The notes beneath the pieces are model-generated. The model did not search any database. It saw nothing but the letters and a program-made list of their open reading frames with translations, and was not told the DNA's origin. Position numbers and translations under genes: made by a program. Of a stretch of DNA of 64,000 nucleotides, positions 43,295 to 55,142 are shown piece after piece. Within the stretch, counting starts at the first letter, position 1, and each line of letters begins with the position of its first letter. Source of the stretch: Vibrio sp. 10N.286.49.B1 (GTDB lineage: Bacteria > Pseudomonadota > Gammaproteobacteria > Enterobacterales > Vibrionaceae); contig NZ_MCUW01000015.1 of the NCBI RefSeq assembly GCF_002873335.1, positions 70,221 to 134,220 of the forward strand, in the 5' to 3' direction.

Positions 43295-45073
43295 TTATTT
43301 ATCCGTCGGGTCGGTTGGTAGGGACGATGATGGTGGACGTTCGTTGGTGCTGACTGCCTGGCTCGAAAACGTTTCGTTAGGAAACAAGTATTCAGCTTCT
43401 GTAAGCACTTGCAATGCCCGGCTGCTATCACCAATAGCGTAGTACGCGAGGATCAGGTTTTGGTAGAAAGCCGGTCGCGGCTTACGTTTTATGATCTTAA
43501 TTGACCAGTCAATGTATGGCTGAATATATTGAGGTTGCTGGCTGCTCAATCCAATTTTTAGATAGGTACTGTATACATCCCAGTCATACCGATCTTTCCA
43601 AACGACAGGGTTTGAGACTTGCTGCAAAATATCAGGATTACGAGGCTTACTATGCTCGAACTGTGTGAGTACATAGTTAGTATGCAATGCTGCCACCATA
43701 TAGGCGGTTGTCACGATGGGAACCACGAGCGACATGACTCGAACTAACGTTTTTGTTACGCGAGAAAATGAGGTTTGCTTTAACTGAGAACCTCGCTGGT
43801 CGACCCAGTAAATTAAGACAATAAATGTCAGCCAATGCACCAATGAGTGGTAGAAAGGATACTCAAGTTGTGTATGTAAAATGATAGGAATAAAGAGCGC
43901 AAAGATAGCCAGCCGTGTTCCTGGTTTGGAGGTATAGATACGGCTTAAAATAAACACGGCAGCCAAAATAATACCTAAAATAGCCACAATCCCCCCCTCT
44001 ATTCCCCAAAAGAGCAGTTCATTGTGTGGGTGATCTAACGCGGGCATACCTGGTTCAAATTGCTCATTGAGCTGATGTTGTCGCGCGGTATAAAGGATGT
44101 ACTCCGATTCAAACTTGCCAAGCCCATAGCCTGTCAGAGGCTTTTCTATCAACATATCAATAGATTGGCTATATAGCGTTGTTCTCACGTCTTGTAGTGT
44201 GGATTTATCTTCGATGAGTGTAGGATTTCCACTGCCACCAAAAGCGAGCAGCATACCTAATGCCAAGCCAGTTAAGTTTGCGAGCGTCCAGCCGCGAAAG
44301 CGTTTGCGAGTGGAGTGATGATATAGGTAGGGCACCAAAAACAAAGCACCAGTAGACGCGCCCAGCCAGCCAGTTCTTGAACCCAGCCCAACGATCAATG
44401 GAATTAAGACGATAGGGGTCAAATACAATAAGGATACATCACTGATTCGGCGATGATATTTGTGCTTTTGTCGAGCGAGTAAGTAGCCAGACAGCACGAG
44501 TCCAGTAGCGAGAAAGCTAGCCATGACATTCGGTTGCTGAAATATGCCATAAGGTCGATTAACGATGGTGTTATAGCCAAAGATATTATCAACAGGTAAC
44601 CAAAAGAATTGGGCGTAGCCTATGATAGCTTCCATTAAGCTGGCGAGAACAATCAACCAAAGTAGTCGTTGCTTTTGTTTATTAGTAAATTGGAATTGCT
44701 GCAGTAAAACAAAAAAGAAAAAACCACTCCACAGCGTGATGAAGCGGGGTAAAACGCTGCCAATGTTAGGCTGACTATACAATAACGGCAACGTCAGCAG
44801 CACACATGAAAATAGCAACCCAATGGTGAGCTTGCTAAAGCGTAAGCACTGATTACTGCCCAATTGGTATAGCCCAATGGCGAAGGCCACACTAAAGGCA
44901 ATCCAGGTCGTGTTGTTAAATGACAACGCAAGGCCAATACCACCGGGATTAGGCCAAAAGAAATGCATAGCAACGAGATACACCACTGCCATTGCCGATA
45001 AAAATTTTCGGTTCAGTGGTGGGCGCGTGCTGATAGTGGCTAATTCAGTGCCATTGATAAATGTTGTTGCCAT
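43295..45073 (-). CDS. pglL: O-oligosaccharyltransferase PglL (Wzy_C family)
   Basis: A protein of about 592 residues with 11 or more membrane segments. A large periplasmic loop contains the Wzy_C/PglL motif (DHPHNELLFWGIEGGIVAILGI), with the key His in HNE. The C-terminal part has TPR-like repeats (SRALQVLTEAEYLFPNE). The family transfers lipid-linked oligosaccharides to proteins. In V. cholerae the gene at this position (VC0393) was characterised as PglL. A longer open frame to 45136 starts with TTG inside the uvrA terminator, so I use ATG 45073. The target protein is not evident here. Confidence 0.87.
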   Translation of the reverse strand: MATTFINGTELATISTRPPLNRKFLSAMAVVYLVAMHFFWPNPGGIGLALSFNNTTWIAFSVAFAIGLYQLGSNQCLRFSKLTIGLLFSCVLLTLPLLYSQPNIGSVLPRFITLWSGFFFFVLLQQFQFTNKQKQRLLWLIVLASLMEAIIGYAQFFWLPVDNIFGYNTIVNRPYGIFQQPNVMASFLATGLVLSGYLLARQKHKYHRRISDVSLLYLTPIVLIPLIVGLGSRTGWLGASTGALFLVPYLYHHSTRKRFRGWTLANLTGLALGMLLAFGGSGNPTLIEDKSTLQDVRTTLYSQSIDMLIEKPLTGYGLGKFESEYILYTARQHQLNEQFEPGMPALDHPHNELLFWGIEGGIVAILGIILAAVFILSRIYTSKPGTRLAIFALFIPIILHTQLEYPFYHSLVHWLTFIVLIYWVDQRGSQLKQTSFSRVTKTLVRVMSLVVPIVTTAYMVAALHTNYVLTQFEHSKPRNPDILQQVSNPVVWKDRYDWDVYSTYLKIGLSSQQPQYIQPYIDWSIKIIKRKPRPAFYQNLILAYYAIGDSSRALQVLTEAEYLFPNETFSSQAVSTNERPPSSSLPTDPTDK

Positions 45074-45100
45074 CGTAAGTCTGGTTTCACTATAGCTAAG

Positions 45101-45133
45101 AAAAACTAAGTGCCTAGGAAGTAGGCACTTAGT
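45101..45133 (-). terminator. uvrA terminator
   Basis: Stem ACTAAGTGCCT / AGGCACTTAGT with loop AGGAAGT, followed on the minus strand by TTTTTCTTAGC. It separates uvrA from pglL. Confidence 0.85.
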
Positions 45134-45166
45134 CAATAGGGACTATTTATTCTTTTAACATAGTTT

Positions 45167-48013
45167 TTAGGAAGTCACACCGTCTTTAGGAAGTAACAGC
45201 GGTTTTAGGAAGCGAGCGGTATGTGAACCTTCGACTTGTGACACAGATTCAGGTGTACCTTCTGCAATTATTTCACCACCGCCTTGCCCACCTTCTGGAC
45301 CAAGATCGATTACCCAATCAGCGGTTTTTACCACGTCAAGGTTGTGCTCAATCACTACGACGCTATTACCATGATCACGCAGGCGATGTAACACCGACAA
45401 CAGTAGCTCAATATCATGGAAGTGAAGGCCGGTCGTCGGCTCATCAAGAATGTAGAGTGTTTTACCTGTGTCTCGTTTGGAGAGTTCTTTCGCGAGTTTC
45501 ACGCGTTGTGCCTCGCCACCTGAGAGTGTGGTGGCTGCTTGACCTAAACGAATATAAGACAAGCCTACATCCATTAATGTTTGCAGCTTACGGGCGATCA
45601 TCGGTACAGGATCGAAGTATTCTCGTGCATCTTCAACGGTCATCTGCAAGACCTCATCGATGGTTTTACCTTTGTAGCGAATCTCTAAGGTTTCGCGATT
45701 GTAACGCTTACCTTTACAGATATCACAAGGGACGTATACATCGGGTAAAAAGTGCATTTCCACCTTAATCACGCCGTCACCCTGACAGGCCTCACATCGT
45801 CCGCCTCGCACATTAAAGCTAAATCGACCGGGTTTGTAACCGCGAGAACGTGATTCTTGCGTGCCTGCAAACAGTTCTCGAATCGGCGTAAAAATACCGG
45901 TGTATGTCGCTGGGTTTGAGCGGGGTGTTCGGCCTATTGGGCTTTGATCAATATCGATGACCTTATCAAAGTGCTCGAGCCCTTCAATTTTCTTATAAGG
46001 TGATGGTTCAGCTGTCGTGGCACCGTTAAGCTGGGTATGAGCAAGCTTAAAGAAGGTGTCGTTGATTAGGGTTGATTTCCCCGATCCTGAGACGCCAGTG
46101 ATGCAGGTAAATAACCCCACCGGGACCGTTAAATCGACGTTCTTAAGATTGTTGCCCGTCGCACCAGATAAGGTCACAACTTTCTTTGGGTCGAAAGGCG
46201 TGCGTTGCTTAGGAATCGAAATCTCACGTTTGCCACTTAAGTACTGTCCCGTTAATGAGGCCTCGGAAGCGAGAATGTCATCAATCGTGCCTTCTGCAAC
46301 GATATAACCGCCATGGACACCGGCTCCAGGGCCAATATCAATGACATGATCGGCAGTGCGAATCGCCTCTTCATCGTGCTCAACCACCAGCACGGTATTA
46401 CCTAAATCACGCAGATGGATGAGTGTATCGAGTAGGCGTTCATTATCACGTTGATGAAGGCCAATTGACGGCTCATCGAGAACATACATGACACCAACAA
46501 GCCCAGCACCAATTTGGCTTGCTAGACGAATACGTTGTGCTTCACCACCTGATAATGTTTCCGCACTGCGAGATAGATTGAGGTAATTCAGTCCAACATT
46601 AATCAAAAATTGTAATCGGTCATTGATCTCTTTCATCACCTTATCGGCTATTTGCGCTCGCTGACCTTCTAAGGAGAGTGAGTGGAAAAAGATCATCGCG
46701 TCACTGATACTCATCTCGACAATCTCAGGCAGCGTGGTGTCTTGGATGAATACGTTGCGTGCTTCTTCTTTTAACCGCGTCCCCCCGCAAGAGGTACAAG
46801 ATTTTGTCGAGATATATTTCGTTAGGTCTTCACGTACGGAATTCGATTCGGTATCACGGTAACGACGCTCAAGCGTATTCAAAATCCCCTCAAATGGGTG
46901 ATGTTTAACTCGAATGTCGCCGCGGTCATTCACATAGTTAAACTCAACCTCAGTGCGTCCTGACCCCTTAAGTACGACGTCCCTTATTTTTTTCGGCAGT
47001 GACTTAAAGGGCGCAAATAAATCGAAATCATAGTGCTTGGCTAATGAAGAAAGCATTTGAAAGTAATAGTAATTCTTTTGATCCCAGCCACGAATAGCCC
47101 CCTCAGCGATACTGATGGTCTCATCTTGAATGACACGGGCGGGGTCAAAATACTGTTGTACGCCCAGGCCGTCACAGGTGTGGCAAGCCCCTGCAGGGTT
47201 ATTGAATGAAAACAGTCGAGGTTCTAATTCTTGAATACTGTAGCCACAATACGGGCAAGCAAAATTAGCTGAAAAAATAATATCGTCTTTCTCGGCATCA
47301 TCCATCCAACCCACGGCGACAATGCCACCTGATAACTCTAATGCGGTTTCAAAGGATTCAGCGAGTCGTTGTTGTAGGTTATCACGGACCTTGAATCGAT
47401 CGACAACGACCTCAATGGTGTGCTTTTTATGCAGCTCTAATGGGGGCGGATCGGTAAGATCACAGGTTTCACCGTCGATACGAGCACGTATAAAGCCTTG
47501 TGCGGCCAGATTCTCAAGTGTTTTTACATGCTCCCCTTTACGCTCTTTTACGATAGGGGCGAGTAGCATCATCTTTGAGCCTTCGGGTAGCTCGAGTACT
47601 TTATCCACCATCTGGCTGACCGTCTGGGCGGCGAGAGGTGTTTTGTGTTCAGGACAACGAGGCTCTCCAACACGGGCATACAGGAGACGTAAGTAATCGT
47701 ATACCTCGGTGATCGTACCAACGGTTGAGCGCGGGTTGTGTGATGTGGATTTTTGTTCAATAGAGATGGCGGGAGAAAGCCCTTCGATATGGTCGACGTC
47801 GGGTTTTTCCATCAAGGATAAGAACTGTCTCGCATACGCCGATAATGATTCGACGTAGCGTCTTTGCCCCTCAGCATACAAGGTATCGAATGCAAGCGAT
47901 GACTTGCCAGATCCGGAAAGGCCGGTAATGACAGTGAGTTTATCGCGAGGAATCGTGAGGCTGACGTTTTTTAGGTTATGGGTTCGAGCACCCCTAACTT
48001 CGATCTTATCCAT
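45167..48013 (-). CDS. uvrA: UvrABC excinuclease subunit A
   Basis: A 948-residue damage-recognition ATPase starting [19 protein letters not shown]. It has two ABC modules ([24 protein letters not shown] and [17 protein letters not shown]), signatures [16 protein letters not shown] and [15 protein letters not shown], and zinc fingers (CPYCG...CHTC and CEACQGDG...CDIC). I use ATG 48013 with GAGTGG upstream rather than the GTG at 48022. It is preceded by a LexA-like box, so it is probably SOS-induced. It starts nucleotide excision repair with UvrB. Confidence 0.99.
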   Translation of the reverse strand: MDKIEVRGARTHNLKNVSLTIPRDKLTVITGLSGSGKSSLAFDTLYAEGQRRYVESLSAYARQFLSLMEKPDVDHIEGLSPAISIEQKSTSHNPRSTVGTITEVYDYLRLLYARVGEPRCPEHKTPLAAQTVSQMVDKVLELPEGSKMMLLAPIVKERKGEHVKTLENLAAQGFIRARIDGETCDLTDPPPLELHKKHTIEVVVDRFKVRDNLQQRLAESFETALELSGGIVAVGWMDDAEKDDIIFSANFACPYCGYSIQELEPRLFSFNNPAGACHTCDGLGVQQYFDPARVIQDETISIAEGAIRGWDQKNYYYFQMLSSLAKHYDFDLFAPFKSLPKKIRDVVLKGSGRTEVEFNYVNDRGDIRVKHHPFEGILNTLERRYRDTESNSVREDLTKYISTKSCTSCGGTRLKEEARNVFIQDTTLPEIVEMSISDAMIFFHSLSLEGQRAQIADKVMKEINDRLQFLINVGLNYLNLSRSAETLSGGEAQRIRLASQIGAGLVGVMYVLDEPSIGLHQRDNERLLDTLIHLRDLGNTVLVVEHDEEAIRTADHVIDIGPGAGVHGGYIVAEGTIDDILASEASLTGQYLSGKREISIPKQRTPFDPKKVVTLSGATGNNLKNVDLTVPVGLFTCITGVSGSGKSTLINDTFFKLAHTQLNGATTAEPSPYKKIEGLEHFDKVIDIDQSPIGRTPRSNPATYTGIFTPIRELFAGTQESRSRGYKPGRFSFNVRGGRCEACQGDGVIKVEMHFLPDVYVPCDICKGKRYNRETLEIRYKGKTIDEVLQMTVEDAREYFDPVPMIARKLQTLMDVGLSYIRLGQAATTLSGGEAQRVKLAKELSKRDTGKTLYILDEPTTGLHFHDIELLLSVLHRLRDHGNSVVVIEHNLDVVKTADWVIDLGPEGGQGGGEIIAEGTPESVSQVEGSHTARFLKPLLLPKDGVTS

Positions 48014-48079
48014 TGTTGCCACTCATGTAATATGCAGTGCGATAAGTATTACATAGTGTGAAGTTTGTGCAAAGAAATA

Positions 48080-48095
48080 CTGGATAAAAAAACAG
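48080..48095 (-). promoter_or_regulatory. LexA-like SOS box upstream of uvrA
   Basis: On the minus strand CTGT-TTTTTTAT-CCAG, one base from the CTGT-N8-ACAG consensus, 67 bp upstream of the uvrA ATG. E. coli uvrA carries a similarly imperfect box. Confidence 0.65.
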
Positions 48096-48118
48096 GCTTA
48101 AAGCCATGGAAGCGTCGA

Positions 48119-48151
48119 CAAAAAACGCCACTTCTTAAGAGAAAGTGGCGT
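48119..48151 (-). terminator. galU terminator
   Basis: Stem ACGCCACTT / AAGTGGCGT with a 9-base loop. On the minus strand TTTTTGTCG follows, 27 bp beyond the galU stop. Confidence 0.8.
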
Positions 48152-48177
48152 CTGATAACACAGGGAGTGGCAATAGA

Positions 48178-49047
48178 TTACGCTTTTTTCGTTGCGTGTT
48201 TGCCAAGCTCTGAGGTTTTTTCATCTTTTAGGTATAGGTTTTCAAAGCAGTAGTTAGTGGCTTCGATGTAGCCCTCAACACTGCCGCAATCAAAACGTTT
48301 GCCCTTAAATTTATACGCTAAGACACAGCCTGATTTTGCTTGTTTAAGCAACGCATCGGTAATTTGGATTTCGCCACCTTTACCTGGCTCGGTTTGCTCA
48401 ATAAGCTCAAAAATATCTGGGGTTAGGATGTAGCGACCAATAATAGCAAGATTACTTGGTGCTGTGCCCGCTTCTGGCTTTTCTACCATGTCGTCGACGC
48501 GGTAAAGGTCGTCTTTAATCATTTCACCGGAAATCACGCCGTATTTATGCGTTTCACTTTCTGGCACTTCTTGAACCGCGACAATTGAACAACGGAACTG
48601 TTTGTAGAGTGCCGCCATTTGTGCCAGTACGCCTTGCTCTTCATTAACACAAAGGTCATCCGCTAACACAACAGCAAATGGTTCATCACCGACTAATTCT
48701 CGTCCCGTTAAAATAGCATGACCTAAGCCTTTCATTTCACGCTGACGGACATAAGTGAACTGCGCTGATTCGATGATATCGCGAATCTCGTCAAGCAGTG
48801 CTTCTTTGTTTGTGCCGTTGATCTGATGCTCTAGCTCATAGTTTTTATCAAAATGGTCCATGATGGAGTGTTTACCACGGCCTGTGACGATGCACATCCC
48901 ATCCATTCCGGCTTGAATCGCCTCTTCAACACCGTACTCAATGAGTGGTTTGTTAACGACTGGCATCATTTCTTTTGGCATTGATTTTGTTGCCGGAAGA
49001 AAACGCGTTCCGTAGCCAGCGGCTGGGAACAGGCACTTTTTGATCAT
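48178..49047 (-). CDS. galU: UTP-glucose-1-phosphate uridylyltransferase
   Basis: A 289-residue nucleotidyltransferase: IKKCLFPAAGYGTRFLPATKSMPKEMMPVVNKPLIEYGVEEA contains the glycine-rich nucleotide site, and FAVVLADDLCVN the metal-binding aspartates. It makes UDP-glucose for LPS, capsule and trehalose. Matches VC0395. Transcribed alone between qstR and uvrA. Confidence 0.98.
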   Translation of the reverse strand: MIKKCLFPAAGYGTRFLPATKSMPKEMMPVVNKPLIEYGVEEAIQAGMDGMCIVTGRGKHSIMDHFDKNYELEHQINGTNKEALLDEIRDIIESAQFTYVRQREMKGLGHAILTGRELVGDEPFAVVLADDLCVNEEQGVLAQMAALYKQFRCSIVAVQEVPESETHKYGVISGEMIKDDLYRVDDMVEKPEAGTAPSNLAIIGRYILTPDIFELIEQTEPGKGGEIQITDALLKQAKSGCVLAYKFKGKRFDCGSVEGYIEATNYCFENLYLKDEKTSELGKHATKKA

Positions 49048-49210
49048 GATAAAACCCTTTATCTTTATAATATTTACATCGTATCGCCAACGACGGTTAT
49101 CTTGCTAGTCTACCGCTAATTAATATGAGATAACAGCGATATCCAACAGCAATAACGCGACATTATTGCGACTTAGTTAACATCGTTTATTAAGAGTCTA
49201 GGGTCATATT

Positions 49211-49858
49211 TTAAGAGAGTAGGTGCTGATTCGCCCAGGCAATGGCTTGTAAGCGATTCTTTACCGAGAGTTTTCGAAACACCTGATACAAGTGTGACTT
49301 GACGGTGGATTCGGTGATAAAAAGGTCTTCCGCCATTTGCATATTGGTGGCGCCAGACTGCAAGCTGCGAAGTATGTCTATTTCTCTGACGGTGAGATCG
49401 ACCACTGCCGGTGAGGTATTCGCTGCGACAACGTGTCGATAATGATGCAGTAATTGGCTCGACACGTCTCTTGGCAGCCAATTTTTGCCATTAATGATCT
49501 CACCGCATCCGATAACAATTTTTTCTGGCGATTCGTGGCTATAAAAGAGGCCTTTGATATGGCCGTACTTAAGAATTTCTTCCGTCGTAAGTCTATGTGG
49601 GACATTGACTAAAATCGTCTCAAAATGCTTGCTGACGAGCGGTAGCTTGAGAACTTGTTGAAACATATCGAGGGATTCGTGATAGTCGAATAATAAGATC
49701 CGGTTCCGTACACTATTGCCGGCAATCAGCAAACTTTCAGGTTCGATAGTTTTGATTTCATTGATACTTAATGCTGACAGCCTTTGGATTAGAGGGTCGG
49801 AGGCTGTGGTGCTCAGCGTGACATGTTGAATGACGCGTTTGTAATTACTTGTTCGCAT
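49211..49858 (-). CDS. qstR: LuxR-type regulator QstR
   Basis: A 215-residue regulator. The C-terminal LuxR helix-turn-helix LTVREIDILRSLQSGATNMQMAEDLFITESTVKSHLYQVFRKLSVKNRLQAIAWANQHLL is intact. The N-terminal half is a receiver-like fold of the VpsT/CsgD group without clear phospho-acceptor motifs. Position between galU and ssb equals VC0396, QstR, which joins quorum-sensing and TfoX signals to switch on natural transformation and type VI secretion in V. cholerae. Its regulation (HapR, TfoX) is known there but not readable here. Confidence 0.85.
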   Translation of the reverse strand: MRTSNYKRVIQHVTLSTTASDPLIQRLSALSINEIKTIEPESLLIAGNSVRNRILLFDYHESLDMFQQVLKLPLVSKHFETILVNVPHRLTTEEILKYGHIKGLFYSHESPEKIVIGCGEIINGKNWLPRDVSSQLLHHYRHVVAANTSPAVVDLTVREIDILRSLQSGATNMQMAEDLFITESTVKSHLYQVFRKLSVKNRLQAIAWANQHLLS

Positions 49859-50121
49859 AAAGGTATCGTTACTCCCAGTGTTTTATGCATGCTGACGAAT
49901 ACGGTGGCGAGGTGCTAGGGCAGTACTAAACATTTGGGAGTCACTTAAAAAAATCTAAGTAACTGATATAAATAACAAGTTGAATTTTTTGCGGTGCAAG
50001 ATGACAGTGAGCGTACAGAGCCAATCTGCGGATTGATGTATTAAGCACTGTTGTCGAAATGGCGTATCGTGTTATCCTGTTGCGCTAATTTAAGACATCT
50101 ATTGTGGTTACGGAGCAAAAC

Positions 50122-50679
50122 ATGGCAAGCCGTGGAGTAAACAAAGTCATTCTAGTGGGTAACTTAGGTAACGACCCAGAAATTCGTTACATGCCAAACG
50201 GTGGTGCGGTAGCGAATATCACAATCGCCACGTCAGAATCTTGGCGTGATAAAGCAACGGGCGAACAGCGTGAAAAAACAGAGTGGCATCGTGTTGCTTT
50301 GTTTGGAAAGCTGGCTGAAGTTGCAGGCGAATACCTAAGAAAAGGCTCTCAAGTTTATATTGAAGGTCAATTGCAGACGCGTAAGTGGCAAGATCAAAGT
50401 GGTCAAGACCGCTATACAACCGAAGTGGTTGTTCAAGGCTTCAATGGCGTGATGCAAATGCTTGGTGGTCGTCAAGGCGGCGGTGCTCCGATGCAACAAG
50501 GTGGAATGAATCAAGGCGGCATGCAGCAGCAAGCACAACAACCTCAACAAGGTTGGGGTCAGCCACAGCAGCCGGTTCAACAAGCACAGCAGCAGCCTGC
50601 TCAGCAGCAAAAACCAGCGCAGCAACAGCCGCAATACAACGAGCCACCAATGGACTTTGATGACGACATCCCGTTCTAG
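50122..50679 (+). CDS. ssb: single-stranded DNA-binding protein
   Basis: A 185-residue SSB. The OB-fold starts [42 protein letters not shown] Gln/Gly-rich linker (residues 115-175) and the conserved acidic tip DFDDDIPF that binds partner proteins follow. Upstream in-frame GTG at 50104 is ignored because ATG 50122 has GGAG six bases before it. It is divergent from qstR. Confidence 0.98.
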   Translation: MASRGVNKVILVGNLGNDPEIRYMPNGGAVANITIATSESWRDKATGEQREKTEWHRVALFGKLAEVAGEYLRKGSQVYIEGQLQTRKWQDQSGQDRYTTEVVVQGFNGVMQMLGGRQGGGAPMQQGGMNQGGMQQQAQQPQQGWGQPQQPVQQAQQQPAQQQKPAQQQPQYNEPPMDFDDDIPF

Positions 50680-50722
50680 GTTGGTCGTGATAGTAAGCAA
50701 TAACGTTGCTTGCCGCTCGAAT

Positions 50723-50754
50723 AAAAAAACCGCGAGTATTTCGCGGTTTTTTTC
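50723..50754 (+). terminator. ssb terminator
   Basis: Stem AAAAACCGCGA / TCGCGGTTTTT around GTATT, followed by T residues, 44 bp after the ssb stop. Confidence 0.88.
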
Positions 50755-50923
50755 GTTTATTAGAATTAGCGTGACGAATGAAACGTACGTTTGCTGATAA
50801 ATCTGTTATAACAAATAGTTAACGTAACATTGTTGTCGGTATTTAAGCATTATCGATAATGTACTGCGTGAACCTTTCTCTCGAGTAGAGAAGATAAATG
50901 GATCAAAAAGGACTTGAGCATTT

Positions 50924-52915
50924 ATGAGACAAACCCCAACCTTGAAATTGAGTACTCGCTTAGTGGCGTTTGTCACGGTGATAGTGCTCAGTGCGGTTTT
51001 TATTCTGTTTGTCGGTGGTACGCTGTCGATAAAAAAAATGGGTCAAGAATACCTTAACCACCATTTGTCAGGCATCGTGAAGGTGATCGACAAAGAACTT
51101 GAAGATCCTGACGCGGCATACATAATGCAACGCTGGATGCCTAAAATGCTGCAAGCCAGTAATATTATTGAGATGCAGCTCTCTTCTTCAGCTGGTGTCG
51201 TTTACCGCTACAAAAACACTTCCCCAATGATCGACCGCACGATCACCTACGAAAAAACGTATACCTTAGAGCGTAATGACGGCTATACCATCAGCTTTAC
51301 AGCACTTCCGCCCTACCTGGGGGTCCGCTATTCTTTAGAGGCGATGTGGTCTGTTACATTGGCTTTTGGTTTGATCGTTTTTTGCTTAATGCAGGGCGTG
51401 AAATGGGTTAGAGGGCAACTTATTGGATCAGAACTGCTTGAAGAGCGGGGAAGAATGATCTTAGCTGGACGAGTTGAACAATACGCGAAAGGGGATTTAC
51501 GCGAGTGGCCTTATACTGCGAGTGAAGCGCTAGATATACTGATTGAGGAGCTACAAGATGCTCGTCAAGAGCGCAGCCGCTTTGATACTTTTATTCGTAC
51601 TCAAACGTTTCTTGACCCATTGACGGGCAGTGCAAACCGTATGCTCTTTGATAGCAAGCTTGAATCCGCGTTACTGGAAAGTGGTGCGCAAGGTGGCGTG
51701 ATGCTGTTTCGCATAGAGGATTGGGATCAGGTCAGTGAGCTAAATAGTAAAGCGGTGTCCGATGACTTCTTGATTGAAGTGGGCGAGGTCATTTCTAATG
51801 CGGTACAAAAATACCCAGATGCGATCTTCTCTCGATACTTTGATGCCGACTTTGCGGTTTTTGTTCCCCATCAGAGTGCTAAAGATTTGGGGAGTTTGGC
51901 CAATCAATGCCTTCGCCAGTTAGAAAAGGTGACGCCACCTACGCCACTTGATGAAGATAACTGGTGCCACATTGGTGTGAGTATGTATGCGGAATCAGAG
52001 CGCCAGGGACGAGTTATGGAAGAGGCGGAAACGGCTCTGAAAAGTGCTCAGCTTCAAAAAGCCAATAACTGGAGCCGGTTTAGTAAACAGACGCAAAGTA
52101 TGGATGAGCGGGGCAGTGTGCGCTGGCGAACCTTATTCGATAAAGCGCTGCTACCGGACAATTTGTTGATTTTTTCCCAGCCTTGTTACCTGTATGAAAA
52201 AGGCCAAGATCTGAGTACGCTTCATCGTGAGCTATTCGCTCGAATTGAAGATCCAGAGAGAGGAGTGATTAAAGCTTCTCGCTTCCACTCGGCGCTGATT
52301 CAAGTGGGGTATGAATCCAATTTAGATCGTTCTGTTTTGAACAAGGTGCTTCGTAATATAAAGCAAGGTAAAAATATCCTCCCGATCTCCATTAATCTGT
52401 ATGTGGTTCCTTTTGCTAATAAGCGTCACTTCAAATGGTTTAGGGATGAGTTATTACAGATGCCTATTGCTCAAAGACAGCAATTATCGTTTGAATTTTC
52501 TGAAGCGAGAGTCATTCAGCACTTGGACTATATTCGCCCTGTCATTAGAATGCTATCCGGTTTAGGGTGTACCGTTATTGTTGGCCAAGCAGGCCGTTCG
52601 ATTGTCAGTACTCATTACATTAAAGATCTGAAAGTTGATTACCTTAAGTTGCACCGTAGTTTGATCAAAAAGATCGATCAACGAGACGAGAACCAACTGT
52701 TTGTTCGCAGCATGGTTGGAGCGTGTGGTGATTCACCCACGAAGGTCATCGCGGTTGGAGTGGAAAGCAAAAAAGAGTGGCATACCCTTATTGATTTAGG
52801 TGTTTCTGGTGGGCAGGGGCGTTACTTTGCGCCTGAAACGCAATTGCTACCTGAGGCCTCGGTAAAAACAGCCGTAATCAAACCGGGTCGTCGAAATCGT
52901 TGGCGTAAAACCTAG
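50924..52915 (+). CDS. csrD: CsrD (MshH), RNase E specificity factor with degenerate GGDEF-EAL
   Basis: A 663-residue membrane protein. Two membrane segments (LVAFVTVIVLSAVFILFVGG and LEAMWSVTLAFGLIVFCLM) bracket a periplasmic domain, followed by a coiled coil and GGDEF- and EAL-like domains. Both catalytic motifs are lost: the GGDEF position reads YFDADF and the EAL position reads ELFAR. This matches CsrD, which does not make or break c-di-GMP but directs decay of the CsrB/CsrC RNAs. In V. cholerae it is called mshH because the MSHA pilus genes follow. Here mreB follows instead. Confidence 0.93.
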   Translation: MRQTPTLKLSTRLVAFVTVIVLSAVFILFVGGTLSIKKMGQEYLNHHLSGIVKVIDKELEDPDAAYIMQRWMPKMLQASNIIEMQLSSSAGVVYRYKNTSPMIDRTITYEKTYTLERNDGYTISFTALPPYLGVRYSLEAMWSVTLAFGLIVFCLMQGVKWVRGQLIGSELLEERGRMILAGRVEQYAKGDLREWPYTASEALDILIEELQDARQERSRFDTFIRTQTFLDPLTGSANRMLFDSKLESALLESGAQGGVMLFRIEDWDQVSELNSKAVSDDFLIEVGEVISNAVQKYPDAIFSRYFDADFAVFVPHQSAKDLGSLANQCLRQLEKVTPPTPLDEDNWCHIGVSMYAESERQGRVMEEAETALKSAQLQKANNWSRFSKQTQSMDERGSVRWRTLFDKALLPDNLLIFSQPCYLYEKGQDLSTLHRELFARIEDPERGVIKASRFHSALIQVGYESNLDRSVLNKVLRNIKQGKNILPISINLYVVPFANKRHFKWFRDELLQMPIAQRQQLSFEFSEARVIQHLDYIRPVIRMLSGLGCTVIVGQAGRSIVSTHYIKDLKVDYLKLHRSLIKKIDQRDENQLFVRSMVGACGDSPTKVIAVGVESKKEWHTLIDLGVSGGQGRYFAPETQLLPEASVKTAVIKPGRRNRWRKT

Positions 52916-53114
52916 TGGTTGTGAAGTTTTGTTATCACGAATGACGAATAACCCCACATTGAATGAGTGACTTATAAAGAAGAAATAAAGTGAGTTTGCC
53001 GCTAATTACTGTCAATTTTTTGCGTTAAGTAAGGAAACTGTAAGAAAATGGGGTTTTCCCCCCATGTTTCTGCCTCAATGCCTTGCTGATATGGCAACGC
53101 ATTGGTACATTTAG

Positions 53115-54200
<1,086 letters not shown>

Positions 54201-54261
54201 TGGTTTCACTCTGGTTTTGGTGTGGTACTAAAGCTAGAGTCCACACCAGGATAATGAGTTC

Positions 54262-55125
54262 ATGAAACCAATATTTGGTCGAGGTCCATCCTTACAACTT
54301 CGCCTATTTCTTGCGGTATCCTTATCAGCTGGCTTAATGCTGGCTGATAGTCGTTTAGATACCTTCTCCCACGTACGCTATTTACTGAATAGTGTGGTTG
54401 CCCCTATTCAATACACCGCTAATTTACCGAGAAGTATGTTTGATGGTGTGTATGAGCGTTTCAATACCCGTCAAGGTCTAGCTGAGCAGAATATTAACCT
54501 CAAACGAGAGGTTCTACGCTTAAAAAGCGATTTAATTTTGCTTGATCAATACCGAGAAGAAAATCAACGGTTTCGCGATCTGCTTGGTTCGTCATTTGTA
54601 CGAGACGAAAAGAAGATGGTCACGGAAGTGATGGCGGTAGACACTTCTCCTTATCGTCACCAAGTAGTGATAGATAAAGGAAAAACAGACGGTGTGTATG
54701 AAGGCCAGCCTGTCATCAATGAGAATGGTATTGTTGGACAGGTAACGTTCGTGGGTGCTCACAATAGCCGAATTATGTTGTTAACCGATTCAAACAGTGC
54801 AATTCCCGTACAAGTCATTCGTAACGATATTCGAGTGATTGCTTCTGGGAATGGATTAATCGATGAGATTCAACTTGAGCATATTCCAACGAGCACGGAT
54901 ATTCAGCAAGAGGATCTTCTTGTTACCTCTGGATTAGGTGGGATATACCCAGAAGGTTACCCCGTTGCATATGTAAAAAAAGTGCAACGAGATAACCGAC
55001 GCGAATTTGCCAGCATCATCGCAGAACCTGTCGTGGACTTTGATCGCTTACGATACTTACTGTTGATTTGGCCTAATCAAGATAGGCAGCAGCAAGAAGT
55101 TGAAGCGACACTTAATGCGGAATAA
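54262..55125 (+). CDS. mreC: rod shape-determining protein MreC
   Basis: A 287-residue bitopic protein. One N-terminal membrane segment (LRLFLAVSLSAGLMLADS) is followed by a coiled coil (NLKREVLRLKSDLILLDQYREENQRFRDLLG) and the periplasmic beta domain (VIDKGKTDGVYEGQPVINENGIVGQVTFVG). It links MreB to wall synthases. 61 bp after mreB and 17 bp before mreD. Confidence 0.98.
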   Translation: MKPIFGRGPSLQLRLFLAVSLSAGLMLADSRLDTFSHVRYLLNSVVAPIQYTANLPRSMFDGVYERFNTRQGLAEQNINLKREVLRLKSDLILLDQYREENQRFRDLLGSSFVRDEKKMVTEVMAVDTSPYRHQVVIDKGKTDGVYEGQPVINENGIVGQVTFVGAHNSRIMLLTDSNSAIPVQVIRNDIRVIASGNGLIDEIQLEHIPTSTDIQQEDLLVTSGLGGIYPEGYPVAYVKKVQRDNRREFASIIAEPVVDFDRLRYLLLIWPNQDRQQQEVEATLNAE

Positions 55126-55142
55126 GAGACGAGAACTAGACT

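Noticed and set aside
45074..45136. Longer pglL starting at 45136
   Set aside because: It would use TTG inside the uvrA terminator. ATG at 45073 follows the terminator.
49173..49481. Short open frame inside qstR on the same strand
   Set aside because: It lies in another frame within a clearly conserved LuxR-type gene.
50335..50700. Antisense leucine-rich open frame opposite ssb
   Set aside because: It is the reverse reading of the Gln-rich SSB linker codons, with no ribosome site.
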